From Thiocystis minor (lineage in GTDB: Bacteria; Pseudomonadota; Gammaproteobacteria; Chromatiales; Chromatiaceae), in the NCBI RefSeq assembly GCF_016653465.1, contig NZ_NHSQ01000065.1, positions 35,223-99,222 on the forward strand: DNA of 64,000 nt, in the 5' to 3' direction. Numbering within the stretch: the first letter of the stretch is position 1; each line of letters starts with the position of its first letter. Made by a program: the position numbers and the translations under genes. The notes beneath the pieces are model-generated. The model was given only the letters and a program-made list of their open reading frames with translations. It searched no databases and was not told the origin of the DNA. Positions 52,925-63,144 of the stretch are shown in pieces.

Positions 52925-53836
52925 ATGATTCAGACCAAACCTGCCATTCCCTTTCAGAGCGTCGTCATGCCCGAGGCACTGCAGGCGGAAAACCGGATCC
53001 AGTTCCGTTGTCACCAGGGCATTTCCTGCTTCAACGCCTGCTGCAAGCGAGCGGATGTCACCCTGGCACCCTACGATGTGCTACGGCTCAAGCGCCGGCT
53101 CGGACTGACCTCGACCGAGTTCGTCCGCCAGTACACGGTTCCTTTCCAGATGGACGGCGACGGACTTCCCGGCATCAAGCTCAAGACCGACGAGAACGGC
53201 ACCTGCCTCCAACTCGCGGGCGATGCCGGCTGCGGCGTCTACACGGATCGCCCGACCGTCTGTCGCTACTATCCGCTGGCACTCCTGGCCCTGCGCGAAA
53301 AGGACTCGCCCACTGCCGAGGAGCGCTATTCGCTGGTCCGGGAGGATCACTGCAAGGGCCACGAAGAACCGCGCGAGATCAGCATCCAGGACTATCGCGC
53401 CGAACAAAGCTGCGAAGACTTCGATGCACACAATCGCGGGTGGTATCAGTTGGTTCTGAAGAAAAAATCCGCCGGCCCCACCGTCGGGCAGCCGCCCCAG
53501 ACGAGTCTGCAACTCTTTTTCATGGCATCCTATGACATCGATACCTTCCGCCGTTTCGTCCTGAGCGAGAATTTTCGCAAGACCTACGCGCTTCCCGATG
53601 GCTTTTATGTCGAGGGGGAGCAGGACGACGAAGCCCTGCTGGCCTTCGCCTTCCGGTTTTTGCGTCAGGTCCTGTTCGGCGAGCGCACGGTCCAGGAGGT
53701 CGCGGACGCCTGGGACCAGCGCGTGGCCCAGCGCCGGGAGATCTGGGACGCGCGCAAACAAGCCGAAATCGAGCGGCGTCTGGTGGCGGAAGATCGGAAA
53801 TATGCCGAGGGCGGCGATGGCGTCTGTACCGAGTAA
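52925..53836 (+). CDS. YkgJ family cysteine-cluster protein
   Basis: Protein of 303 residues. The cluster [18 protein letters not shown] near residue 28 is the C-x6-C-x3-CC form of the YkgJ family, and [19 protein letters not shown] continues the motif. Near the middle are DHCKGH and [17 protein letters not shown]. The C-terminal 60 residues are a charged helix. Putative metal-binding protein of unknown role. It follows the toxin gene by 73 bp on the same strand; whether they are linked is not clear. Confidence 0.8.
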   Translation: MIQTKPAIPFQSVVMPEALQAENRIQFRCHQGISCFNACCKRADVTLAPYDVLRLKRRLGLTSTEFVRQYTVPFQMDGDGLPGIKLKTDENGTCLQLAGDAGCGVYTDRPTVCRYYPLALLALREKDSPTAEERYSLVREDHCKGHEEPREISIQDYRAEQSCEDFDAHNRGWYQLVLKKKSAGPTVGQPPQTSLQLFFMASYDIDTFRRFVLSENFRKTYALPDGFYVEGEQDDEALLAFAFRFLRQVLFGERTVQEVADAWDQRVAQRREIWDARKQAEIERRLVAEDRKYAEGGDGVCTE

Positions 53837-54189
<353 letters not shown>

Positions 54190-54825
54190 ATGAATGAACC
54201 CACCGATCCGCGCGCACGGCTCGCGGCACGACTCGACGCGACCGCCACGCTGCTGGCGGCCGTGCAGGCCGACGCCGAGTTGCTGGCCACGACCCTCCAG
54301 GCCGCGACCCGGACCGCCGAGTCCATCAATCGGGGCGGCACGCTCTTCATCTGCGGCAACGGCGGCAGTGCCGGGGAAGCCACTCACCTGAGCGGCGAGC
54401 TGATCGGCCCCTTCCTCGACAAGACCCGCCGCCCGCTCCCGGCCATCGCGCTCGGATTCGACACCAGCGCCGTCACCGCCGTCGCCAACGATTTTTCGTT
54501 CGACGAGATTTTTGCGCGACAACTCGCCGCCCTGGCGCGTCCCGGCGATGTGCTCTGGGCGCTGTCCACCAGCGGCCGCTCGCCCAATATCGTGCGCGCC
54601 CTGGAGACCGCCGCCGCGCGCGGCGTCCTGACCGTGCTGCTCACCGGCGCGCGTCACCCTGACCTGCCCGCCGCCGCCGAGATCGTCCTTGCGGTTCCCT
54701 CGCGGGAGACGCCCAGAATCCAGGAACTGCATCTCGTCCTTGGACACTTCCTGTGCGAGATCGTCGAGTCGTTGACCGCCGACAGCCGCGTCCTCTCGCC
54801 TTACCTTGGAACGACCTCGATCTGA
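54190..54825 (+). CDS. gmhA: Phosphoheptose isomerase-like SIS protein
   Basis: SIS-domain isomerase of 211 residues, most likely converting sedoheptulose 7-phosphate to heptose 7-phosphate for lipopolysaccharide. Signs: GGTLFICGNGGSAGEATHLSGELIGPFL, LGFDTSAVTAVANDFSFDEIFARQL, LWALSTSGRSPNIVRAL and IQELHLVLGHFLCEIVE near the end. The ATG gives the family length. It overlaps the end of the convergent cyclotransferase by 25 bp. Confidence 0.88.
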   Translation: MNEPTDPRARLAARLDATATLLAAVQADAELLATTLQAATRTAESINRGGTLFICGNGGSAGEATHLSGELIGPFLDKTRRPLPAIALGFDTSAVTAVANDFSFDEIFARQLAALARPGDVLWALSTSGRSPNIVRALETAAARGVLTVLLTGARHPDLPAAAEIVLAVPSRETPRIQELHLVLGHFLCEIVESLTADSRVLSPYLGTTSI

Positions 54826-55610
54826 TACAGCCGCGGCCAGTATTTACCCGTGACGTACAGGCGATCGGTGGCCGCGTCATGAGCAATGCCGTTGAGCACC
54901 GCCTCGCGGCTCGGTCGCTCGGACTCCGGGTAGAGTCCACTCAGATCGAGATAGCCCGTCACCGCGCCGCTGTCAGGGTCGATCCGCACCAGATAGTCCT
55001 GGTGCCAGACATTGGCCCAGACCTCGCCCGCGATGTATTCCAATTCGTTCAAAAAGCGGATGGGGCGCGTGCCATCGCGCACGGTCAGTCGGCGCACGAC
55101 ACGCCGTGACTCAGGATTCAGAAAGCGCAGCTCGGCCGTGCCGTCGCTCATGATCCAGTGGCGCCCGTCCTGCGCGAGGCCCCAGCCCTCACCTTGGTAC
55201 CGGAAAGTTTCGCGGGTCTCCAGGCTATCCCGATCGCGGATGAGACCAAGTCCTTCGCGCCAGGTCAGTTGAACGAGCCGCCCGTTCCAATGGGCGATCC
55301 CCTCTCCGAACAGATCGGGCGCCAGCCGGGTTTCCCGCTCGACGCGGCCGGTGGCAAGATCCACCCGGCGCAACGTCGATGCACCATAGTGTCCGGTCCC
55401 CTCGAAGAGTTGACCATCGACCACAATCAGACCCTGGGTGAAGGCGGTAGGGTCATGCGGGAAGCTCGCCACGACGCGGTAGCCGAAAACCGGGGCCGTG
55501 GTGGATGGCAGACCGCTGGCGCAACCGCTGTCCGGGAAGACGCTGAACAAGGCCAACAGCATTGAAACTTGTGCCGCGCGAAGCCGAAGGGGGTTGGCTG
55601 TGGATGCCAT
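54801..55610 (-). CDS. Glutaminyl-peptide cyclotransferase, secreted or lipoprotein
   Basis: Protein of 269 residues of the bacterial/plant-type glutamine cyclotransferase family, which converts N-terminal glutamine to pyroglutamate. Hallmarks: FPHDPTAFTQGLIVVDGQLFEGTGHYGAS, VQLTWREGLGLI and ELEYIAGEVWANVWHQDYLVRIDPDSG with VLNGIAHDAATDRLYVTGKYWP (parts quoted). It should be a five-bladed propeller in the periplasm. The N-terminus has a hydrophobic signal ending in PDSGC, a possible lipobox. Confidence 0.88.
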   Translation of the reverse strand: MASTANPLRLRAAQVSMLLALFSVFPDSGCASGLPSTTAPVFGYRVVASFPHDPTAFTQGLIVVDGQLFEGTGHYGASTLRRVDLATGRVERETRLAPDLFGEGIAHWNGRLVQLTWREGLGLIRDRDSLETRETFRYQGEGWGLAQDGRHWIMSDGTAELRFLNPESRRVVRRLTVRDGTRPIRFLNELEYIAGEVWANVWHQDYLVRIDPDSGAVTGYLDLSGLYPESERPSREAVLNGIAHDAATDRLYVTGKYWPRLYQIEVVPR

Positions 55611-55721
55611 CCAGACACGGTCCTTGCGGGAACCTCGTTGGTCTATTTTAGGATGTATTCTCATACAATCTCGACGAGCTAACCGTCGGCGATGCGAAAT
55701 GCACCTGCGAGGTCTCGAACC

Positions 55722-56024
55722 ATGGCAAAAGATCCCCGAAAAATCTATCAACTCAAGATCGGTCTCAGCGGCGCGAAACCGCCGATCTGGCGGCGTCTGC
55801 TGATCGTCGATACCGTTCCGCTGCCGGCGTTTCATACCGTGCTGCAAATCGTCATGGGCTGGGAGGATTCGCATCTGCATCAATTCGTCACGGGCGGCAA
55901 TGACTACGGCACCCCGGATCCGGGCGATCATTTCTCGGAAACCCTGAACGAGAGCCGCTACAAGCTCAACCATGTCTCTACGTGCCTTTACGCGCTATCG
56001 GTTGCTATGACTCCGTATGTTTAG
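55722..56024 (+). pseudogene. Truncated plasmid pRiA4b ORF-3-like gene
   Basis: The first 83 codons read like the N-terminal half of the pRiA4b ORF-3 family: IYQLKIGLSGAKPPIWRRLLI, LPAFHTVLQIVMGWEDSHLHQF and PDPGDHF. After KLNHV the match ends at a repeat insertion (55973-56052), and the frame stops after 17 unrelated codons. The C-terminal half of the family is not found downstream before uvrB. The 5' end has a GAGG site, so it may still be expressed as a fragment. Confidence 0.75.
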
Positions 56025-56052
56025 AGACAAGGCAATGCCTTGTCTCTACGTG
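55973..56052. repeat. Palindromic REP-like insertion with direct repeats
   Basis: TGTCTCTACGTG stands at both ends (55973-55984 and 56041-56052). Inside the right part lies the near-perfect palindrome TAGAGACAAGGCA-A-TGCCTTGTCTCTA. It ends the reading frame of the pRiA4b ORF-3-like gene. Palindromes of this GTAGAGACAAGGC type are, to my knowledge, spread as multi-copy intergenic repeats in other bacteria. Confidence 0.7.
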
Positions 56053-56116
56053 ACCGGGGCGTGTCAGGATAAGGCAAGGGCGTCTGCCCGCCGGAGGACG
56101 GTGGCGGGAATCGACA

Positions 56117-58126
56117 TCAGGCGGCAATCCCCGCCTGCTGCAACTCACGAATCTGGTCCCGGATCGCGGCGGCCTGCTCGAATTCCAGATTCTTTGCGTG
56201 CTGATACATCTCCTTTTCCAGCGACTTGAGCCGCTTGGCCATCTGCGCCGGGGTCAGTCTGGCGTATTCGGCAACCTGCTCGGCCACTTTGGCGAAAGCG
56301 CGCGCCTTCATCGGCGCACCGGGAGTGGCACTTTCCAGAATGTCGGCGACCGCTTTGCGGATGGTCTGCGGCGTGACTCCGCTGGCGAGATTGGACGCGA
56401 CCTGTTTGGCGCGCCGGCGATCGGTTTCCTCGATGGCGCGCTGCATCGAGCCGGTGATTTTGTCGGCATAGAGAATCGCCTTGCCGTGGGCATTGCGCGC
56501 GGCGCGCCCGATGGTCTGGATCAGCGAGTCAGCCGAGCGCAGAAAGCCTTCCTTGTCGGCATCCAGGATGGCGACCAGTGAGACCTCTGGCATGTCCAGC
56601 CCCTCGCGTAACAGATTGATCCCGACCAGCACGTCGAATTCGCCCAGGCGCAGGTCGCGGATGATCTCGACCCGCTCCACGGTCTCGATGTCCGAATGCA
56701 GATAGCGGACCTTGACGCCGTGATCGTTCAGATAGTCGGTCAGATCCTCGGCCATGCGCTTGGTCAGGGTGGTGACCAGCACCCGTTCGTCGACGGCCAC
56801 GCGCGGGCCGATCTCGGAGAGCAGATCGTCGACCTGGTTCAGCGCCGGGCGGACTTCCAGTTCCGGATCGACCAGCCCGGTGGGCCGCACCACCTGTTCG
56901 ACCACCGCGCCCGAGTGGTCGATTTCGTACTGACGCGGCGTGGCCGAGACATAGATGGTCTGGGGCTGGCGCGCCTGAAATTCCTCGAACTTGAGCGGCC
57001 GGTTATCGAGCGCCGAGGGCAACCGAAATCCGTACTCCACCAGATTCTCCTTGCGCGAGCGGTCACCCCGGTACATGCCGCCGAGCTGCGGGATGGTGAC
57101 ATGGCTCTCGTCGATCACGACGATGGCGTCGGGCGGCAGATAATCGTAGAGCGTCGGTGGCGCCTCGCCGGGTCCGCGACCGGAGAGATAACGGCTGTAG
57201 TTCTCGATGCCGGAGCAATAGCCGACCTCCAGCATCATTTCCAGATCATAGAGCGTGCGCTGTTCCAGACGCTGGGCCTCGACCAGTTTGTCATTGTCGC
57301 GCAGCCAGTCGAGCCGCTGTTTCAGCTCGGGCTTGATCTGTTCGACGGCATTCAGGATGGTCGCGCGCGGCGTCGCATAGTGGGTCTTGGGAAAGACCGT
57401 GTAGCGCGTGACCTTGCGCCTGACCTCGCCGGTCAGCGGATCGAACAGCGACAGCGCCTCGATCTCCTCGTCGAACAGCTCGATGCGTACCGCTTCCTCG
57501 TCGGATTCGGCCGGATGGATGTCGATGACATCGCCGCGCACCCGGTAGGTGCCGCGAGCGAGTTCGACCTCGTTGCGTTTGTACTGGAGATCCGCCAGAC
57601 GGCGCAGGATGGCGCGCTGGTCGATCCGGTCGCCACGTTTGAGGATGAGCACCATCTTGAGATAGGCCTCCGGATCGCCCAGACCGTAAATGGACGAGAC
57701 GGTCGCGACGATGATGACATCCTTGCGCTCCAGCAGCGCCTTGGTGGCGGACAGGCGCATCTGTTCGATGTGTTCGTTGATGGAGGCGTCCTTCTCGATG
57801 TAGGTGTCGGTCGAGGGGACATAGGCTTCCGGCTGGTAGTAGTCGTAATAGGAGACGAAATACTCCACCGCGTTGTTCGGAAAAAAGTCGCGCATCTCGC
57901 TATAGAGCTGCGCCGCCAGGGTCTTGTTGGGCGCCAGCACCAGCGCCGGGCGCTGGATCTGCTCGATCACGTTGGCGATGGTGAAGGTCTTGCCCGAGCC
58001 AGTGACGCCGAGCAGTGTCATGCCGGCCTCGCCATCGCTCAGCCCGGTCACGAGTTGGCGGATCGCCACGGGCTGATCGCCGGCCGGCGCGAATTTGGCG
58101 ACGAGTTGAAAGGGGATCGCGGACAT
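56117..58126 (-). CDS. uvrB: Excinuclease ABC subunit B
   Basis: Damage-verification helicase of nucleotide excision repair, 669 residues. Walker [15 protein letters not shown], the beta-hairpin region [58 protein letters not shown] motif VI ([14 protein letters not shown]) and a C-terminal UVR motif ([18 protein letters not shown]) are all there. Complete, single gene with its own upstream region. Confidence 0.98.
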   Translation of the reverse strand: MSAIPFQLVAKFAPAGDQPVAIRQLVTGLSDGEAGMTLLGVTGSGKTFTIANVIEQIQRPALVLAPNKTLAAQLYSEMRDFFPNNAVEYFVSYYDYYQPEAYVPSTDTYIEKDASINEHIEQMRLSATKALLERKDVIIVATVSSIYGLGDPEAYLKMVLILKRGDRIDQRAILRRLADLQYKRNEVELARGTYRVRGDVIDIHPAESDEEAVRIELFDEEIEALSLFDPLTGEVRRKVTRYTVFPKTHYATPRATILNAVEQIKPELKQRLDWLRDNDKLVEAQRLEQRTLYDLEMMLEVGYCSGIENYSRYLSGRGPGEAPPTLYDYLPPDAIVVIDESHVTIPQLGGMYRGDRSRKENLVEYGFRLPSALDNRPLKFEEFQARQPQTIYVSATPRQYEIDHSGAVVEQVVRPTGLVDPELEVRPALNQVDDLLSEIGPRVAVDERVLVTTLTKRMAEDLTDYLNDHGVKVRYLHSDIETVERVEIIRDLRLGEFDVLVGINLLREGLDMPEVSLVAILDADKEGFLRSADSLIQTIGRAARNAHGKAILYADKITGSMQRAIEETDRRRAKQVASNLASGVTPQTIRKAVADILESATPGAPMKARAFAKVAEQVAEYARLTPAQMAKRLKSLEKEMYQHAKNLEFEQAAAIRDQIRELQQAGIAA

Positions 58127-58247
58127 GCGGGAACCTCGGCGAGCGAAGAGACGAAGATGCAGCGAATTGAAACCGAACAGAGTCGATATGCGTCAACCGC
58201 GACACCCTGCTTCCATGACCAGCACAGGGGGCGACGAGGGGCGGTTG

Positions 58248-58925
58248 CTACCAGTGTTTGGGGGCGAAATCGGACGCCGTGGTCAATTTGAAGACCTCGT
58301 CATGGATGGACGCTGTCATGAAGCCAGCGTCGCGCGCTTCTTCTACGGTGCCCCGATCCCAATCGACCCCAGCTAAAATCCCCAGCACGGTTTTGTTACC
58401 GTGCTCAGGGAAAAATTCCCGAAATCGCTCCATGATATTGCGAAACTGGAGAATCGATTCCTTCTTGACTCGACTCTTCACCTCTACGACAACCGCCATG
58501 TTGACGTCGCCATTCGCGTAGGAGAGAACATCGATTTCGATGGTTTCTCCGCCTTTGCGGATTCGGACCCGCGGCATGACGACCGTCATGCCAAACCGCT
58601 TGGCCAGAATGCACTCCAAGGACGGCAGCGCCATGCCTTCGGTGAAATACCCAAATTTATCGCCGATCCCGCCAATCTGGCAGCCAATCTCCTTGATCAT
58701 GCGTTCGGTTTGATTAAAGCGCTTGGCCGATACCTCAAATTCGCGGCTGACCTCCTGGAATTGACGGTTCGTCTCCTGATTGGATTCCTGGAATTTACGG
58801 TCAGTTTCCTGGAATTTGCGGTCGGTCTCCTGGGTGGATTCCCGAAATTTGCGGTCGCTTTCCTTAAATTGCTCCGCGACTTCCCGAAATAACGACCGAA
58901 CTTCTTCCAGCGTGGTACTTGCCAT
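58248..58925 (-). CDS. DUF3782-like PD-(D/E)XK protein with repeated coiled coil
   Basis: Protein of 225 residues. Residues 15-75 hold 7-residue repeats (RKFQETDRKFQESNQETNRQ) with the look of a coiled coil. The C-terminal part has GEMTIEIDVLS-like EIDVLSYANGDVNMAVVVEVKSRV with E-x-D...E-x-K residues, the nuclease-fold core of the DUF3782 type. Similar genes are common and often multi-copy in cyanobacteria and sulfur bacteria. No function is known. The start MASTTLEEVRS follows a weak ribosome site. Confidence 0.75.
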   Translation of the reverse strand: MASTTLEEVRSLFREVAEQFKESDRKFRESTQETDRKFQETDRKFQESNQETNRQFQEVSREFEVSAKRFNQTERMIKEIGCQIGGIGDKFGYFTEGMALPSLECILAKRFGMTVVMPRVRIRKGGETIEIDVLSYANGDVNMAVVVEVKSRVKKESILQFRNIMERFREFFPEHGNKTVLGILAGVDWDRGTVEEARDAGFMTASIHDEVFKLTTASDFAPKHW

Positions 58926-59064
58926 GATTCGTGTCCTCAATGATAGATAACCCTGTCAGCATACAAGGCTGCAAGTCGGTGTGCCGCGCGCCGGTTTGTT
59001 TCGCTATGATTGCAAGCCGCGCTCCGCGCATCCAGCCACCACGGAACCTCAGAGATTATCGCCG

Positions 59065-60249
59065 ATGACCATGAAACTCGCCGCCCGCGTCCAGGCCGTC
59101 AAGCCGTCCGCCACGCTCGCCATCACCGCTCGCGCCAAGGCGTTGCGCGCGGCGGGCAAGGACGTGATCGGACTCGGTGCGGGCGAACCCGATTTCGACA
59201 CGCCTGACCATATCAAAGCCGCCGCCATCGCGGCCATCCAGGCGGGATTCACCAAATACACCGCCGTCGACGGGACGACCGAACTCAAGCAGGCCGTCAT
59301 CGACAAATTCAAGCGCGAAAACGGTCTGGAGTATGCCCAGGATCAGATTCTGGTCTCCTGCGGCGGCAAGCAGAGCTTCTTCAATCTGGCCCAGGCGCTG
59401 CTCGATCCAGGCGACGAGGTGGTGATTCCGGCCCCGTATTGGGTGTCCTATCCCGACATGGTGCTGCTGGCCAGCGGCGCGCCAGTCCTGATTCATGCTG
59501 GCGCCGAGCAGTCTTTTAAGATCACGCCGGCCCAATTGAAGGGCGCGCTTAACGAGAAAAGTCGGCTGTTCGTCATCAATAGTCCCTCCAACCCGACCGG
59601 CATGGCCTACCGCCGCGATGAACTGGAGGCGCTCGGCGAGGTACTGCGCGAGTATCCCAAGGTCGCGATCGCGACCGACGATATGTACGAACACATCCGC
59701 TGGAGTTCGGCCCCCTTCGTTAACATCCTGAACGTTTGCCCCGATCTGGCCCCGCGCACCCTGGTGCTCAATGGAGTCTCCAAGGCGTATTCGATGACCG
59801 GCTGGCGCATCGGCTACGCGGGAGGCCCGGCCGAGATCATCAAGGCGATGAAAAAGGTCCAGTCGCAAAGCACCTCCAACCCGACCTCGATCTCGCAGGT
59901 CGCGGCCCAGGCGGCGTTGGAAGGCCCTCAGGAATGCATCGGCGTCATGCGCGCGGCGTTCCATGAGCGCCACGACTTCGTGGTCGAACGTCTCAACCAG
60001 ATCCCCGGCATCGAGTGTCTGCCGACCGACGGTACCTTTTACGTCTTCCCCAGGGCACAGGGTCTGATCGAGCGGCTGCCCGGCGTCAACAACGATCTGG
60101 AACTGGCCGAATATCTGATCGAGCAGGCCGGCGTCGCGATCGTCCCAGGGTCCGCGTTCGGGCTCAACGGCTATCTGCGTATCTCCATCGCCACCAGCCG
60201 CGCCAATCTGGAACAGGCGCTGGAGCGGATCGCCAAGCTGGCTGGCTGA
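59065..60249 (+). CDS. Class I aspartate aminotransferase
   Basis: PLP transaminase of 394 residues of the type I-gamma kind found in many bacteria: VIGLGAGEPDFDTPDHIK at the start, VSCGGKQSFFNLAQAL, INSPSNPTGMAYRRDEL, the PLP lysine in NGVSKAYSMTGWRIGY and FYVFPRAQGLI. It interconverts aspartate and 2-oxoglutarate with oxaloacetate and glutamate; some relatives also use prephenate. Two ATGs six bases apart are possible starts. Confidence 0.94.
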   Translation: MTMKLAARVQAVKPSATLAITARAKALRAAGKDVIGLGAGEPDFDTPDHIKAAAIAAIQAGFTKYTAVDGTTELKQAVIDKFKRENGLEYAQDQILVSCGGKQSFFNLAQALLDPGDEVVIPAPYWVSYPDMVLLASGAPVLIHAGAEQSFKITPAQLKGALNEKSRLFVINSPSNPTGMAYRRDELEALGEVLREYPKVAIATDDMYEHIRWSSAPFVNILNVCPDLAPRTLVLNGVSKAYSMTGWRIGYAGGPAEIIKAMKKVQSQSTSNPTSISQVAAQAALEGPQECIGVMRAAFHERHDFVVERLNQIPGIECLPTDGTFYVFPRAQGLIERLPGVNNDLELAEYLIEQAGVAIVPGSAFGLNGYLRISIATSRANLEQALERIAKLAG

Positions 60250-60431
60250 TCGCAACAACCGGATCTGCCCGAGCCGGGCGGAGCGAATGTGGAGAGACAA
60301 CGCGCGCCTCAGCCGGGATCGAACGTACTCAGGCGCGATCTAATTTCGGTTCGGAAATATTCCGGATGAAATACCGAGGTGATGTTTAAGCAACTGAAAA
60401 GCCTGCTCGATCTGGACCGCTGACTGGTTGC
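60250..60431. other. Spacer between aspartate aminotransferase and the Rpn patch
   Basis: 182 bp without a gene. A loose stem (CGCGCCT/AGGCGCG, 60303-60337) is present and the second half is AT-richer. It marks the border between conserved genes and the accessory patch. Confidence 0.35.
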
Positions 60432-61322
60432 TTAGCGCAGCGCCTCGACCTGCGCCACCGTCAGTCCCGTGGCCTGGGCGATCTGCCCATCGCTGAGCAC
60501 GCCCAGCGCGATGAGGTTGCGGGCGGTGTCCTGGGCGGCCGCCAAGCGGCCTTTCTGCATACCGAGTTGCTCGCCTTCCTCTCGCCCTTCCTCTCGCCCC
60601 TCCTCGCGCGCCTCCTTGAGCAAGGACACCTCATCGTGCAGCGCCCGCTCGCGCACGAAGGCCAGGCGCCGCGCCTCCTCGTCGGCACTCAACTGACGCA
60701 CGCGGTTCAGCGCCTCTTGAATCGGGGCATGTTCGATCGCGGCCATGGTCTGCTCCTCGCGCCAATGCTCGAAAAAGGTGATCCACGCGGACAGCGGATC
60801 GGCACCGAGCCCGAGCCGGTCCGCTTTCTTCAATTCGATCAGGTTCAACTGGAGTCGGTTCCCCAGAGTGACGCTGGGTTGGTCCGCGTCGCGCATCTCG
60901 AAGCGCCACCGCGCCTGCGCGCGCTGTTCCGACGTGTCGGCGAACAGATCGAAGTCCAGCAGATGGATCCCGACCGCCGAGCGCTACGTGGTGTAGCCCT
61001 CGCCCTGCTCCAACTGCTGGGCCAGCATCCGGGCCAGATAATACAGCGCCCGCGCGCCCCAGGCGCCATAGCGGCGCACCTGGATCTCGATATTGTAGGC
61101 GTGCCCCTCGCCATCGCGCGCCAGGACGTCGAGGATGATGTACTTGCCGCGCAACTCCTCGGCGTGGATGCCGGGGTTGAGGATCTCCACGGCGCAAATC
61201 TCGGGCAGGTCCGGGCGCAGGTCGTTGATCAACGACACCAGCAGCTCGGGGGCCTCGCCAAAGAGGCGCTTGAAGACGTAATCGTTCTTGGGGTCGAGCA
61301 GGGCGTCAGCAACGGAGGACAT
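60432..61322 (-). pseudogene. Rpn-family PD-(D/E)XK gene with an in-frame amber codon
   Basis: The frame starts MSSVADALLDPKNDYVFKRLFG, typical of the Rpn/transposase_31-like nucleases, with YIILDVLARDGEGHAYNIEIQ for the D...E-x-Q core. At 60984-60986 it has TAG after GEGYTT; beyond it the same frame continues with family-like sequence (AVGIHLLDFDLFADTSEQ) to the end, including a repeat tail REEGREEGREEGEQLG. A single base change therefore split it. Rpn proteins promote recombination in E. coli. A truncated nuclease domain could still be made. Confidence 0.8.
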
Positions 61323-61714
61323 GGCGGGAGGCGTGGTCAGGGCGTGTGAAGTCGCCAGAATATCACCGTCTGACCCGCGCGGATGGGTCGTGGTTCGATG
61401 GGTTGCACGGCCAATCGGCGTCCGTGCCAATCGTCGGCGTCCATCCCCTGGCCGTTCTCCCCACCACTCACTCCCCGCCAATCACCGGTCAATGCCTTCC
61501 AATCACGACCAGCGAGGGAGCGCGAATCAAACCCATGCACAGCGGTTTGGAACGGGGCATCCGCAATGATCGTTGTCGTTGTCGAATAACGACAACGACA
61601 GCAAGAACGCCGACCGCGCGACGGGGGATTCCCCCCGTCGCAAGGTTTTCCGAACACCGGGAATGCGTCATTCCCGCGAACCTGGTTGAAACGTCCTGAC
61701 AGGGCGCATGCGGC
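61323..61714. other. Repeat-bearing spacer in the Rpn patch
   Basis: 392 bp with no credible gene. It holds a 62-bp stretch (61396-61457) that matches 63145-63205 at more than 80%, and the CGTTGTC hairpin at 61573. Both copies of the 62-bp stretch lie behind a gene of the duplicated Rpn pair. Confidence 0.6.
61573..61601. repeat. TTGTCG hairpin related to the 53.9-kb array
   Basis: A perfect 11-bp stem TGTCGTTGTCG/CGACAACGACA with loop AATAA. It uses the same hexamer as the large array at 53.9 kb, with only two units per arm, and may be a minimal form of that element. Confidence 0.7.
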
Positions 61715-62716
61715 TCAATGGAAAATGGTCTCGGGGGTGTCGGCGGTGAGGAGACGCTCGGACCAGACTTCGAGTTGCTCGGGTTCGGCGGATTCGATGC
61801 GCGAGCGATAGGTCTCAACCAAATCGGAACCAAATTTACGGGAAAACAGGCGCATCAGGATGGTGGCTTCGCCACGCTGCAATCCCTGTTGCAACCCTTG
61901 TTGTAACCCTTGTTGCACTCCCTGCTGCAATCCCTTCTCAATCCCCGCTTGTTCAACAGTCGTGACATACGGCATCCGGTGTTGCTCCTCGTAGGCATAG
62001 AGTTCTTGACGAAAGTCCGCTTCCAGTTCCTGGGGCAGGCGGATCATCCAGTCGATGAGGCGGAAGACTTCCAGGATCAGCGTCTGCGGATAGCCGCGCT
62101 CGTACATCCGGCGGATGAGGCGGAATTTCCAGCCCTTGAGCGTCTCGACCTCGTTCGTCACCTTGGCGCGGATCTGGGCCATCACCACCAGGGCGAAGAC
62201 GTTGTCGCTGGCTTCGAGTTCCGCCCAGCGTTGCGGCGCGACGGCATCGAGCAGTTTGACCATCGGGAAGCGGAAGGCGATCGCGCAGCCCCAGCGACGA
62301 TGACGAAACTGGCTGGGGCGAAAGCGGGCGGTGGTGTCGGTCAGGACGGCGAGGCTAACGACATCCAGGCCATAGCGATCGCGCAGTCGGGTCTGGTAGA
62401 GGAACATCCGCTCACCAAAACCGCTCTCGGCGTCGCCCTGGACTTCGACATGAATCAGCACCGCGATCGCCTGACCGTCGAGCGCGCGTACGCGCACCAG
62501 TTTGTCGGCATAACGCCGACCGCGCGGGCTGTCGGCGCCGATTTGTTGCAGTTCCTTGTCGAGAAACTCCGGCGCCACACGCCAGTCGATCTGCGCATGA
62601 ATGGCCGGGAACAGCAGCGCCAGGAACTCCGGGAAGAAGCGTTCCAGGGCTTCTTTCCAGGGGCTGTCGTAGTCGTTTTTGAGCGCGGTCTCGGCGGTTG
62701 AGTTGTCGACTGTCAT
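61715..62716 (-). CDS. Rpn/DUF4351-type PD-(D/E)XK protein, intact copy
   Basis: Protein of 333 residues. The core has YADKLVRVRALDGQAIAVLIHVEVQGD (D and E-x-Q positions) after a SPWKEALERFFPEFLALLFP start, typical of putative transposase/Rpn nucleases. The end has four LQQG units (QQGVQQGLQQGLQQGLQRGEA) and a DUF4351-like tail (LFSRKFGSDLVETYRSRIESAE). Function is unproved. A copy with only about a dozen differences in 770 bp lies 1.5 kb downstream. The start MTVDNSTAET is chosen by homology; the longer open frame is not credible. Confidence 0.82.
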   Translation of the reverse strand: MTVDNSTAETALKNDYDSPWKEALERFFPEFLALLFPAIHAQIDWRVAPEFLDKELQQIGADSPRGRRYADKLVRVRALDGQAIAVLIHVEVQGDAESGFGERMFLYQTRLRDRYGLDVVSLAVLTDTTARFRPSQFRHRRWGCAIAFRFPMVKLLDAVAPQRWAELEASDNVFALVVMAQIRAKVTNEVETLKGWKFRLIRRMYERGYPQTLILEVFRLIDWMIRLPQELEADFRQELYAYEEQHRMPYVTTVEQAGIEKGLQQGVQQGLQQGLQQGLQRGEATILMRLFSRKFGSDLVETYRSRIESAEPEQLEVWSERLLTADTPETIFH

Positions 62717-62843
62717 GGGGGCGAGTGTAGCTGACTCGTCGGCGGGAGCGGGTCTAGGCACGATCCGCTGGCAAGTGCAGACACTGTCTCCGGAACTCCA
62801 CGTCTTGGCGGGGCACGTCGCCCGCAAGCAGGCACCTACCTTG

Positions 62844-63068
62844 CTACGCCGATTGAAGCTCCAATCTTCGTTCAATGCGGTCGACTCGGTTGCGCAATTC
62901 ATCCAGATCAGATTTTCCGGAATAAACCGCCGTGGTTAGCCCTCCCAATTGCTGCCCCATCGCGGAAAGTTGCAATTCGATCTGGACCAAGCGATTGCCG
63001 TGTTCGATTTGGGTCGTCCGGATAGCGCGTAGTTGTTCTAAGACAAGGTTTTCGACATTTTCGGTCAT
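62844..63068 (-). CDS. Small coiled-coil protein
   Basis: Protein of 74 residues, almost all predicted helix with heptads (LEQLRAIRTTQIEHGNRLVQIELQL, then LDELRNRVDRIERRLELQ). It lies between the two Rpn copies on the same strand. Proteins starting MTENVENLVLE occur, as far as I recall, near toxin-antitoxin or accessory genes, with unknown role. Confidence 0.6.
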   Translation of the reverse strand: MTENVENLVLEQLRAIRTTQIEHGNRLVQIELQLSAMGQQLGGLTTAVYSGKSDLDELRNRVDRIERRLELQSA

Positions 63069-63144
63069 GGCGGTTTGTTGTCATCTGGGAAAGGATTACG
63101 TTCAAGTATAGCATCGCAATAACCAGCCCCCATGAGCATTGGTG

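Noticed and set aside
60250..60431. GATCGAAC stretch as part of a tRNA gene
   Set aside because: No cloverleaf can be drawn around it; acceptor and anticodon stems are missing.
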